From Leptoclinus maculatus (Eukaryota > Chordata > Actinopteri > Perciformes > Stichaeidae): 64,000 bases of DNA. How positions within the stretch are numbered: position 1 is the first letter of the stretch; each line of letters opens with the position of its first letter. The stretch spans positions 27,572,336-27,636,335 of the forward strand of contig JAVDOI010000003.1 in NCBI GenBank assembly GCA_032191485.1, read 5' to 3'. This document shows, piece by piece, positions 46,501 to 58,143 of this stretch. Both the position numbers and the translations under genes were made by a program. The notes below the pieces were generated by a model. That model ran no database searches and was not told the origin of the DNA. It worked only from the letters and a program-made list of their open reading frames with translations.

Positions 46501-48520
46501 ATCACGAAAACTGACGTTTATGTCATAACGATGGACGTGTGATAGCCAGCAGTTCTTCCTCACCGGTTGACCTACTGTGTCTCATAAATAAAGTATACAG
46601 AAGCATGAAAAAAACTAAAGTCAAAACACTAACCACCTGTCACTCATGTCCTCGTCCGAACCCTTCTGCTCCTCCAACTCCATCTTGTCCTTGGACCCTT
46701 CCGTTGGAGAAGAAATGGGGTCCTCGCTCTCCACCACCACCCCTTCATCTGTAGCCTCCATCCCCAGCCTGTAGGGAGCCAGCTTCCTCTTCTTCACCCG
46801 GTTCTTCCCTCCCCCCGGCCCCACCATTCCACCTCCACAGAGCTCCATGGCACCCCTGACGTCGCTCGGACCCAGTCTATGCGGCCTGGCACCCGCGCGG
46901 GCTTTGGGAACAGGCGGCGGCCCCAGCATGGTGCAGGAGGGGGGTTCTGGTTCGACAGGTGGGTCCACCGCCATGCGTTTGACCTTACGTCTCCGCCTGA
47001 GGCTGCGCGTTCCCTCTGCGGACCCCAGGACACCCAAGTCGTCGGGCCAAACCGGTCGCTTGCCTCGTCCGGTGTCAGCTGTTAGAAGGGTGCGCCGTTT
47101 GGGGCCAAGTTGTTCATCCGAGTCGCTGTTGTCCCGGGCATGGCTGTTGGCAGCAGAGACGCCCCCTGTACTGGCACGGTAGTCCTGCAGCAGACGTCAG
47201 AGTAAATATCAAACGGGGACTCTGACGCTATATTTAGAGACCTGAGGATGCTAATAAGACCAGAGCGATATCTGAGTGAGGCTAAATGTGTGCAATTTAA
47301 GAATATCGGTTGGTTTGTTGACAAGCCCAAAGGTCCCGTGTGAACAACTGTCTTTGTACCAAATTATTGATCCTGACCCACTCGGGCCCAACTTGCCTTG
47401 TTGTGTTCTTCCAGACTGGACTCCGAGCCCTCACTGAGGTGGCCCGTCTCCCAGGGCGGGTGCGGGTTGTCCGAGCGTCGTTTTCTGCCCCTGCGCTTTC
47501 GAGATTGCCTCTTCAGCAGACAGCCCACGGCCAGCGCGTGGTCTCCTCCATCACCAAAACCACCACGAGCAGCCTGCTCGGAGCTCTCCTCCAGCGCTGA
47601 CACCAGGTCGTGGACCAGCTCGTCCATCGTCCGGCAAAAGTGCCTGAAGTGGAGGCAAAGAGAGACGATCTTAGTTCACACATTTCGACACACGCTTGGA
47701 CACATTTAGGATCACAACTTGTGTTGTACTTATGTGATCAGTGGGTGCAGGACAGCTATGGGTGCTGTTGGGATACTTGTTGGCATTGCAGGCCGTTATG
47801 TGCGTGTATGTAGGGATGATTTGCAGATTGTCATTGATGGAGATGGCGACGTTTACCTCTTGAACAATTATCAAGGCAGGAGGCCTGAATCCAAGCACCG
47901 TGACGTTATGTAGCTTAACGGTGGCATTTGAGATATCTTACTGACATTAACCATGTAAGACACGGGCAACTATGAACTATTCACGTTAGTCAGATAGCTT
48001 TTTAGTCGCAGTTTACACAGTATTCGTTAAGTCGAACCCTCACTGCGTAATACTTACGTTTATAAACCTTCAGAGGTCTGATTTAAGAGCACTCCTCTGG
48101 ATTTGACACTAACATTAACGTTACTCTTCTTTAGTTAACTGTAAGGGTCGTTAATAGCTTAATGAGCTAACGCTAAAGCTAGCTTAAGTCAACGACAACA
48201 AACGTCTACTAACAACAAATCACTAAAGAAGATAATTAGTCAAACAATAACAACCCAATATTAGTAGCTTTAAATTGTGGTGATTTTAAACGACTGTCAT
48301 CGATAAATAAACAAACAAAGAAGAAACCCGTCGATAGTTGGATGTGATTTGCTGCTGCTAGCAAGTTAGCAAAGCTAGCTTTAGCTCGTTAGCTTAGCTG
48401 CTTCACGAGAGTTGAGTGGACGTGAACAATATGTGAACGTCTCAGAGATTTCATTTCAAAGACCACCTACCAGCCGGTTCCCGCTTTGCCGATGGTTTTT
48501 AGATTAGCTGCACGGAACAT
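42043..48520 (-). CDS. gpatch2: G-patch domain-containing protein 2
   Basis: Ten coding exons join in phase: 48520-48471 (ATG), 47643-47397, 47184-46637, 46345-46281, 46152-45955, 45635-45524, 44462-44423, 44272-44208, 43988-43900 and 42212-42043 (TGA). They total 1,584 nt, 527 residues (human 528). The N-terminal MFRAANLKTIGKAGTGWHF parallels human MFGAAGRQPIGAP..SWHF. MDELVHDLVSALEESSEQ, KRQSRKRRGRKRR (basic, nuclear), RRRRKVKRMAVD, YTNDEGRQ, DDEQSDWFYEGE, GVVPWWERE and FNSILTGSFPLMSH follow human GPATCH2 in order. The G-patch is residues ~475-526, from GENAAPI to GLGF, with NMGSRMLQSMGWSPGMGLG and RPKGTGLGF. Known role: nuclear protein that binds and stimulates the helicase DHX15. The intron after exon 2 uses a GC donor (AAG|GCAAGT); all others are GT-AG. 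The protein ends one residue after GLGF, lacking the short tail of the human protein. Confidence 0.95.
42300..42725. repeat. Dispersed teleost repeat, copy 1 (gpatch2, between last exon and exon 9)
   Basis: It contains GGTCACAGTGACTCCAAGTGG, ATTCCTGAGATATTATGTTCACC, GATCACCAAAATCTAAAATCGGTTCATCC and, further on, AATGTGAATAGATTAATCAATCAAG, AAAATAACAAGTTGG, CTGGTGCTGTCTTTATACAAG and AGTCTGTAAAACGT. The same blocks recur at 45060-45405. The 'ACCAAAATCTAATCAGTTCATCCTTGAGTCC' block is familiar from many teleost genomes (memory). Confidence 0.65.
43246..43505. repeat. (AT)n / (ATAC) array
   Basis: About 260 bp of ATAT with regularly spaced C-containing steps (ACATATAT units). It lies in the gpatch2 intron between the exons at 43900 and 42212. 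It reads as Tyr-Ile repeats in several frames, none of them genes. Confidence 0.95.
45060..45405. repeat. Dispersed teleost repeat, copy 2 (gpatch2, between exons 6 and 7)
   Basis: It shares blocks with 42300-42725 in the same order and orientation: AACCTTGAGTCCAGGTCG, GTTCCTGAGATATCGCGTTCACC, ACCAAAATCTAATCG, AATGTGAATAGATGAACCAATCAGG, AAAATAACAAGTAAG, CTGGTGCTGCCTCTATACAA and AGTCTGTAAAACGT. The two copies form diverged direct repeats about 2.7 kb apart. Confidence 0.65.
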
Positions 48521-51500
48521 TAAAGCCCCCAAATTGCCAGATACCTTTAACCAGAAACTACGGACAAACGTGTGCACACCACAGACACCATCCTGACACA
48601 CAAAAGCTAAGCGATCAGCCAGCACGATCAATACGCGACAGGAGGAGGACAGTAGTGAGAGCAGCGAGAGGTATTATGCTGCCTTCACGTGCTGCAGGCA
48701 AATCTGAAATTGGCACGAGCACAGCTGCACAGCCAAATAATAAATAACAATAATAACTAAGTAACCCTCCTCTTGTGTAGTCTATAGTTCCAGAAAATCT
48801 AGAAAATGGAACAACCTGATTTAAAAAAAAAAAATTATATAATTGTATCCCAAAAAGAGGCATTTTCTTTATGTTTGTGGATGAAAGTTGACCGTTATTA
48901 TTCACATGTAATATGACAAAGAGGGTGCACTTTCTTTTTGGATGTGTTTAGTTATAATTTACAACCAAAGACACATGAAGTCTAACAACCAAAGTATGTC
49001 TTTATAAATCGGATTTTAAATGTGGCAAGTGAACGCAACGCTTAATCCGCATGTGTTCACATTTTGCCCACTAGAGAGCGATATAAATGTGTTTATTGAA
49101 AAGGCTTCGCAGCAGTAGCGGTAGATGCCATGGTTGAAAGCACTCAGCTGGCCTATCAAATACATACTAAAGGTCACCAGTTAAAACCCATCAGTGGCAT
49201 CAGTGTCATATTAATGACAGTGGTCACTGGAAGAGGCCCTGGTTACAGGGAGACTTGGACTTCAGCCCAATGCGACAGGTGTTCTGATCTTTTCTGAATG
49301 TCAGCGATGGCACTGCTGTGGTCAACAAGGGCAGCAAAAGGGGTCACACTCGCTGTGTTAACTAATGACAATTTTTACACCTTGAAAAAACTGTCAGGCA
49401 TGCATTGGGAGGGGGGGCTCTGTGCTAGCCTATAAATTGTCATCTAACTGGTGTGTGATCAAGTGTGACTAAGTGTGTCCTCTTAGACCAACATTTTGAC
49501 AAGCAATCCTAACAGGTGTTCCCTTCCCCAAATGCCTTACAAGTCAGAGGGTCTGGTGGACGATGACCACTCCAGGACAGTCTCAGGTTTCTGACCAGGG
49601 GGCCCAGGTAAATTTAGTAAGATGCGGTCCACTTGCAGTCAGACACTTGACATGTTCACAGAGAGAAGACGCAAGTTCTAGACACGACCGGACCTCTAGA
49701 GCTTTTTAATACATACAAATCTGCATAGAGGGAGCAAAGATCAGAAACCTGCGGCTGGGATCAAATACATGATGGAATTATGACATCAGCAGAGGATTAT
49801 GAAGAATTTGATGAGGCTGTTGACCGCTATGCCACTGACACCACCTGGAGCTGGGTAAAGTATAAATCAAATGTGTGGAAGAAAAGCATGAATTGTGGGG
49901 TGAAAGAGTGTACATCTTGGTGAACACAATCAACGGGTTGGAAAGGTGAAGGATTACACGTTTAAATGCATAAATGTACAGAAATGCACAAATAGAAAAA
50001 ACATCTCTTTTTGCATCTCTCACAATGTACTTACACAGAAATAGAAATATATACAATATATACTACATACAAGTCAAGTGAGCAAAGAAATAAATACAGA
50101 ATATATATATAAGAATGGATCATTGTGTACATGTAAGATTACTTAATATATATAGTGTATAGGATTTATATTGTCAGTGTAAGATACTATGTACATATTA
50201 ACAACAAATTGTGCATTAAAAACTTAAAAAAATATAAAAATAATGGCAGCAGTGGACATGTTAGTGTTAGAGATTTCTTGACAGCGTGTGAAGCACACGT
50301 GTTAGTGTGTTTTGTATCACGACAGGACTAGTAGGGACATACGTTCATTCAAAATGATGCTCTTGTTTTTTAAAATATCTGAGCGCTAATGAAATATAAA
50401 AGTAGCGGCTCCTCTGGTTCTTAGGACAGCAGAGACAGTGAGAACATGAATGTGTTTTTCAGTAATCCTCCCCCATGTAAGACGATCTGATCCGACTAAA
50501 ACTCGGGAGGGAGAAGAAGGGTGTGAAAAGGGGGGAGAGAGGGGATAGCCTCGTGGATCAGGGGAACTTTTCACCCCGTCTCTAGGTTCTTTGGTTAGAA
50601 GAAAACAAGACGTATCAGACAAAATGACATGTGTAACTCAGACTCATTCGGTGAGGTAAACGTTAGGAGATATTGTTGAATGTAGTTTTTTGTGGAATAC
50701 TTGATTTAAGAAAGTCCTTCATCATGTGGCCTTTTGTTGGGACCAGAACATCCTAAAAGTTATTTGTGGGTACTTTTATTTCTTTTTAAAATTCCCCCAT
50801 TTTTAAATCTTACATTAATAAAAGGTGTCCATCTCATTTTCTTCTCCTTTACTCAGTCCACAGACATACAATGATTTGCCCAACAGGGTGTTCTGCCCTC
50901 ATAATCTCTCTAATTACAAACAGTTTGTTTTCCTTTTAATCATTGTGTCTCAGGTTGTCAGTTCCAGCTAATGTTTCTGTCAGGTGTTGTGACTCTCGGG
51001 CCAGGAATGACCTGAGCCAATCAGAGGCCTCGCCATCAACACAAGTGTGTCAAAAGATTACGCAATGAATTTGTTAGAGCATCATGGCCTTGCTGAGTCA
51101 ACTGAAATGACGTCCGAGCAGAATGCGGACGTGTCTGTGTTGTTTATTGCCGGCTTCAGGCACATTGTGAGGCGTTTGTGTTGCGTTCTACCATTGCATA
51201 GCTCAAGTGCATTAAATGATGCATGAACAATACTTGAATGTATCATTTCCGTCACTTGGACTGTTTTTATTATGTTGTTCTTTTTGTACACATGATATCT
51301 GTTGCACTTCTGCTCAGCCTGGGAGAGGGATCCTCCTCAGTTCCTTTCCCTGAGTTTCTCTCTATTTTGCAGATGTAGAGTAAACAAATGGTCGCCCTTG
51401 CTACACTGTGATTGGTGCATACATAGGAAGCGGTCAGCTCATAGCTGCAAATCTGTAAATCCAAAATTGGCATTGGCTGAACCCGAGAATGAGACCACAC

Positions 51501-53100
51501 CAGCCAAGACCCAGCAGAGAGGGTGAATGATTTGGTGCAATGCTAAATAAGGTCAACATGCAGGTTAAGTCAATCTTAATTTAAAATAAGAGATTCAAGA
51601 TATTTGAGGGGAATTCAAGCAAATAAAAACCAAAGATGTTTTTGTTCTTACTCTGTTGATGAATGTTGCTGAGTGGTTTAGTGACAGAGTCATATGTCAA
51701 CTTGTTTGCCGTAGCCTGATACCAGTCACAGCACTGACCATACATGAAATTGCTATCATATGCTGTTTGGTGTCCAGAGTCAATCAGCTGAGCTCAGCTC
51801 CTCCTGGCAAAGCAGCTCGTTCTTAGAAACATGCAGCTGTGCAGCTCGTATATCCTTGTAGAATCTCAGCGACTCTGACCGCTGTCTGTATATGTAGCAG
51901 AGCCCCAATGTGCGAACCACTGTTAAGAGTTGAGTTAAAACGGTGTGTTTCACGCCTAGTTATTACAGGGTTATTACTGTATCTGAAATCAGGACGGAGA
52001 CATTTAAATGTCACATTTGTAAGCAAGTAACAGAAAGTACAAGGAGTTATTATGTTGTTATGTCAGGGAAACATGCAGGGTATTTATGAGTTGTTTAAGT
52101 ACAATGTGATAAAAATGCACATGGTACATTCAGGGTGTGACAGAAGGGTCAAAGTGGTTTGTGCTGTGATTAATGAAACTGAACTGTAGCTGCACAGGGG
52201 AGAAGAGCATGCTCACAGGAAATGCCTCAATTTAAATATGGCTTATTGACAAAAAGTGTGAACTACATAGTCATGTTTTACATAACTTCTTATGCAGTAA
52301 AAGAAGCCACCCATATATCCATTCATAAAACTGCTTAATGTCAGCTGAGGTTGCCGGTTGGTGCAGGGTCAACAAAGTTCTCAGGCTAAGAACTGGTACT
52401 GAAACTAAACATGCAGAAGCTGCAAAGGTTGTAAAAGAGGAAACCTCAGCTCTGACATTGTACAGTGTGACATGGGGACATGCGCTGCCTGCCACTCAAC
52501 ACAGTCCAGTGATTTCCCAACAGTGTCAACTGGCACGACAATGGTTTCAAAAGTACAAGATAGCAGCACACAGGGTTCAGCATCACTAGACTGTGGTGGA
52601 AAAAACCTCTCACAGAGACATGCATTCTTCCTTTTATGGTTTTAGCTAAAAAAAAAAAAGTCTGGAAAAAAAATTTGCTGCCATGCACTGTGAACACACA
52701 CACCCACACACACACACACGCATACCCATCTGGCTCTTGTTACAGAAGAGTGGCACGTGAGGCTGTTGTAGAGTGTAGCCTATTAAATGTTTGAGCTGGT
52801 GGGGGGAAATCTCCCATGAAGAAAACTTTATTTTGCTGTCACAGAGAAAGCTTATTCTAAATTGTTATTAATTCAGTAGGGGAAGTCTAGCTCTACATTA
52901 GGACTATGTTATTATAAGTGTATCTAAGTCTATGTAAATCTGGTTCTGTGAGTTTGTAATCGTGCAACAGAAATGCCTTCCTCTTATACATAGTTGAGTT
53001 ACACATAATGACACCACAAGTCAACCACAGGGTCCCAGTCTAGACTGGCTACATCGCATGTGCTCCCATACAGGCCTGTGATTGGCCGGAGAGATCACCT
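48521..53100. other. Intergenic region between gpatch2 and lpin1 (divergent)
   Basis: About 4.6 kb separates the divergent gpatch2 and lpin1. The left edge should hold the gpatch2 promoter and 5' UTR. No SPATA17-type exons, the usual human divergent partner of GPATCH2, were recognised. One short exon-like open stretch is at 49780-49854 (see findings). No other structure stands out apart from a small (CA)n near 52697-52720. Confidence 0.5.
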
Positions 53101-53620
53101 CAGTCCTCCGGGCTGACTGGGTGACTTCAAACGCTGACGTAGAGCCCGCTACTTCCCGCCGTACTGTACTCTGTTGCCGGGTCCTCTGTGCACGAAACAT
53201 GTTTCCCCTCAGTGCCCTTTAAACTGAGACGTCACCGCGTGGTGCGGTTGCGCTACAATGTAACGCGTCTCATTTGAAAAACATAAAGCATATCCATTAC
53301 TATTTTTAGACCATACATAGTCCTGTTTCACAGACGTTTATATATCCACTGACTAGTTTAATGTGCCTTAAAGAAGTATGTGCGGAACTCGTGTCTCCTA
53401 ATGAATAGGCCGTGACGCTACTTTCACTTTGAGAACACAATTTTTGACGCAACGAGTCAGTTGTCTGTCTTTTTGTTGCCACTGTGGCAGCTGAAACGAT
53501 GCGTTTGGCAACTCCACGGCTCGACGCTGATTGGTCAGCGGGCGGGTTCCGATGGAGATGATGTCATCCACCGACCAGGCTCGCTGACACAGAGCGAAGA
53601 TAAAACACAGGCGCTCAGAG
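53101..53620 (+). promoter_or_regulatory. Candidate lpin1 promoter with NF-Y, GC-box and CRE-like sites
   Basis: Upstream of the probable first exon are TGATTGGTCA at 53528-53537 (reverse-strand CCAAT, NF-Y type), a GC-box GGGCGGG at 53540-53546 and a CRE-like TGATGTCA at 53559-53566. Further CRE-type cores are GCTGACGTAG near 53135-53144 and GACGTCAC near 53229-53236. CpG density rises here relative to flanks. Mammalian LPIN1 is known to be driven by NF-Y/SREBP and by cAMP/PGC-1alpha. The match of sites to lpin1 is inferred from position. Confidence 0.5.
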
Positions 53621-53838
53621 GGAGAAATCAGTATCGCAATAACTTAAATAGTCTGCTTTTTTTTTTTTGGTCGCCGTGACACGGTGACAGCAAGTCGAGG
53701 CTTTTGCCGAGCACGCGTGCATCACCTCTATCCGCGAATGGCTTCTTCTATAATGTGCAGTTGAGCTGTCATTCACCGCTGTGGAAGCGCCAGTCCCCGT
53801 GCGTTGGTAGAGGCTGTCGGCATACTCAGCCACAGAAG
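53621..53838 (+). other. Probable lpin1 5' UTR first exon
   Basis: A GC-richer stretch ends at CACAGAAG|GTATGA (donor after 53838). The first coding exon opens at 55906, with 12 nt before the ATG after a polypyrimidine tract and CAG acceptor, so an upstream non-coding exon is required. This is the best candidate I see. The transcription start, and so the left boundary, is arbitrary. Confidence 0.4.
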
Positions 53839-55905
53839 GTATGATCCTGTTTTTACAGTGTGTTTGACTGCACCTGTCTGATGATAATTCTGATTTTAAA
53901 CACGGTTGCACATATCTGTTATGATCAATACTGCGTCTTTATGCTCATTATATAGGCCTATACTCATCAGATAGCATGCATTACTAACACTTTCCATGTC
54001 AGGACGTTATTATGAGTCAGCTGTCTCTATGTCTTTCTTTTAAATATGTGTAGCTGTAGCTGATTGGTGTGAGGCACATGTATTGCTGAGTGTTCTTAAT
54101 TAAACTGATAATTCATCACTTACACCTTCCACTTGGGTTGTTGTTTTCTTAAATAGTCAGATGGAGCCTATAGTTAGTTTTGTGTGTTAATATGGGACTA
54201 ATGAGACTCGGTGAAAATGAAAGACTCTCTGTGTCTACACATTATCCGCTGAGTGGCTCAGCCAGATTCCAGCCTGCAAGGGAAGATTCATAACTGCAGC
54301 TTGTAAACCAATTAAACTCATGACCAAACTACAGTTCAACACAAATCACTGGCTTTTAAAAATAGGATTTCGCAAAAAGGCTCAGTTATGTTTCTCTCAA
54401 CTCCCACTCCTTTATGAAACCAAGCAGTGCTGTCAGTGTTTTGAGACATTGTTCCTCTTTCTGTTTCATCTGTAACACGTAGAAAAATCTATTTTTGGAC
54501 GGAGCTGCTCTGCATGTAGCAGCGTTCACAGAAAAAAAAAAGTCCTCAGCTTTGAAAATCAGCAGGGGTTTTGCCGGCAGCCCTGTAACTCTACGCCTCA
54601 GTGAAAGGTGAAATTAATAATTAAAGACGCGTTAAGGTCATCTGCAAGAAGTATTTCAGGACTCAGACATAGTTATGGCTCCTCAGATTCACCAGCTGTT
54701 CTAAAATTAGGGCTCCTGTTCTCCTGGTCACATGCTCAAAGGAGGAGAGACATGTTGGCATTGTTCCAGATCTTCCCTGTTGCTGCAATCATTTTGGGGG
54801 CTCACTGCCAACTGAGTCAAGGTCAGACCCCCTTCTCTGTTATCAGACAGCTGCAAACCCCCAGAGTCTTGACCGCTACAAATGGGATTCATCCCGTGTG
54901 GCCATTGGTGTTTGCATCACAGGAATGTAAATAGTGTAGTCTCTGTTCGGCGCCAGCAGAGATGAGATTGAATAGATACTTTTGAAATGGTCTTAGTTCA
55001 TTACCATACCTTCTTTATCTCATTGGAAGAAAAGAAAGTATCTTACTTGCATTCCTTTGCAGTAGTTTGTTTTAGAGTTGAGCTGTCCCAACCAGTGACT
55101 CAGACAGAACACAAGATCGTGTTCTTTTCCAGATGTTTTGAAATGTTCACCTTGAAAGCATTTGGGCAGTAAACTGAACCCCTCGTCTTCCTCCATATGT
55201 TACTGTGTTGCTATCATCAAACCAGGGACAGTAACGTACAGCGTATGACTGACTATAAGAGTGCTCCGGATGTCTGCAAAGACGAACAATCAACTTTTTT
55301 TTGCGTAACAGTGTTCTTTACCTTCAAAAGACATTTGCATTGTCGACGTGCTCTGCTTTAGTTCCCGTGACGTCTCTGCTCAACCAATGAATACCGAGGA
55401 AAGGCTATGACATCACCTTCGTGGCCTGAGTACAGACTGGTCTAATTTGGTTTATCCTTTGATCTCAGTTGATGGAGGTTTGCTGTATGGGAAACAGTCG
55501 GGTCGGATTTCCAGACTTATCAGGAAGAGGAGCATCAGGTTCTTTCTACAGTATGTCGGCCAAAGACTACTGAACAGGAACCAGCCTCCATGTCCTCTTT
55601 CCATAGCCAGGCCGGTCTTAGTGCAGCTCAATAGCTGACTTCAAATCAGCGTATTGGAATAACTTCACCTCATGGCCCTGAGGGAGAGTAATACACCATC
55701 AGTGGTTTGACTGACATGAACATCATAAACACCTCCTCCTCTGAATGTTCACTGAGTTCGAGTGTTGCGGCACTTAGTGCTCCCCACTATGACGTAGCAA
55801 ATTCAGACCTTCTTTTAATGGATGTGGTTGATAGCTATAATGCTAAATAATCTCTTCCATCCCGTCTTGTCCCCCCCCCCCCCTTCTCACTGTTCCCTCC
55901 CCCAG
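53839..55905 (+). other. lpin1 first intron (putative)
   Basis: About 2 kb without credible coding sequence; the open frames at 54608-54934 and 55447-55638 have no family features. The acceptor is a C-run followed by TTCTCACTGTTCCCTCCCCCAG. Confidence 0.45.
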
Positions 55906-55917
55906 ACCCGTCAGACC

Positions 55918-58075
55918 ATGAACTACGTGGGCCAGTTGGCAGGGCAGGTGTTCGTCCAGGTCAAAGAGCTGTACCGCGGCCTCAATCCCGCCACCCTTTC
56001 TGGCTGCATTGACGTCATCGTGGTGAGACAGCCCGATGGGTCTCTGCAGTGCTCACCTTTCCATGTTCGCTTCGGCAAGATGGGAGTCCTCCGGTCCGGA
56101 GAGAAAGTGGTAAGGGCAACCGCCTTTGTTGTCACGTTAAGAGACGTACAACCTTTCAGATGCTTAAAGTGTTGTTTCCATCTGTTCCCGCTTTTTCTTA
56201 CACCTCTTTTGCCCCTTTCCCTGCTCCTCAAGGTGGACATGGAGATCAATGGAGAACCAGTGGATCTACATATGAAGCTTGGGGACAATGGAGCAGCATT
56301 CTTTGTGCAAGAAATGGAAAACAATCAGGTACGCATGAATGTAATTGTGTCTGAGCAGTGAATGACTTTATAAAAATGCTCCGGTTCAAAGTGTGATACA
56401 ACATTCGTTGAACGGCGGGCATTGATTCAAATAACAACAAGATTCAAATGAAAACACACATCGGTCTCCGCCCCGCTGATGTCCCTGAAACCCAGACACA
56501 CCCATGTTTACAACCGAGAGATCTTCCTCCTTACATGCAGTCACACAGTAGTAGTTTGAACAAGGCCACGCTGTGTGTACAGAGTTTTTCCTTTCCCTTT
56601 TGGCTGAACAGCATTCTTCGGTTCATCAGTGAGTGAATGAGTTTCAGCATTTACTATCATATAATAGAGAAGTGGTTATAGGTCGACAAGTTGAAAAGAT
56701 GTAGTAAAACCAATACCCGTCTCTTTTTTTTAAAATCGTTATTACTTTTTATGTTTATGAAGCCCTTGAGAACCATTAAAAAAAGAAAGAACAGAAGAAA
56801 AACACTATGAACACAACTATGAAAACGCAGCTGTTTTTCTTGAGTTCTTGGAAAGCACTTGGTTTTCCAAGAGTTTTGGAGCTGCAGGTTGAAACAGCCA
56901 TGTCACGCGTTTCTTCCCTAAAGTATACACGAGGATGTGTGCAGCTGAAAGACACAAACAAGCGGTGAACTGCTGGGGTCGGGGGCCCCGGCACCAACAA
57001 GGGAAGTGGGTAATTTATTATCCCCAGAGTGGTGTCAGATTCCCAGGCCTGGAAGAGAAAGGAGGGGGACGGGGACACCGAGAGTTCTTGGGACAGGGAA
57101 GAAAAACGTGAGGGGAGAGTGTTGTTGTTAGACCACAAATCATATGGTTATACCTCTCTTTTTCCTCCTTCTCTCTCTATCTCTCTCTTTCCAAATGTCT
57201 GCACACACATTTAGACTCCCCTGCGCTGGCAGCAGGAGACCTCCTTGAAAGTATTTTCGTTTCCTAGAAGGAAGTATTATAACCCCCCCCCCGCTCCTTT
57301 CACAAAACAGAGGAACAGAGTCTGTGTTGGATTGGCTGTTTGGTTTCACTGGCAACGGCTCTCCTCACAGCAGAAGTGGCTGCAAACAGTGTTGCAGTGG
57401 TTGCACAATTTTGACTCAAGACAAAAAGTGTGCAAAACAATAGGGTCATGTTCAAAAATTTGAAATCCAGTTTTAACCTGCTTACAGAAATTGTTAGGGT
57501 GGATGCCAGAGAAGATGTTCTGGATGCAGTCACACTCTCTGACCTTGCACCCTTGCAGTTTTTAATGGAAAGAATCTTGTTGGTGTGTTTTAAGTCTCAT
57601 CTCAAAACCTGTTTATTTCTTAAAGGCATTTTATCAATGTTCCTGACTTTATCTTATTTCTCACAGGAAGTGGTTCCCTCCTACCTGGCCACCTCTCCGA
57701 TCTTGTCGGATGGGCCCATCCTGATGAGCTCCTCCCTGATGGGGAAGAGCTCCGGGCCGCCCATACAGAGCCTGGGCTCTGCGGGCTGCATGGGAGAGAC
57801 TGGCGGCGGGATGATGAAGAAGAGGAGGAAGAGGAGAAGGAGGTCTCGGGCGGACAGCGTGAGGAGGGAGGAGAGCGGGGACTACTCCGAGGACCAAGAC
57901 ATGTTCACCATAGACATCAGCTCAGACGAAATGACGGCGGTGGAGAGCAACAGGTGAGAAAATATAATACATCACTGAAATGAGCTTTGAGAGCAGCTGG
58001 AACAAAATTGGAGTCTGCCAGATGAGAATAAACAGACCAGTGTCTGTAGTGGAGAGGCCTCCAGCTGTGGCATTG

Positions 58076-58143
<68 letters not shown>

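Noticed and set aside
54608..54934. 108-codon + strand ORF upstream of lpin1
   Set aside because: It is in the putative first intron, lacks splice sites compatible with the lipin start, and shows no known motif.
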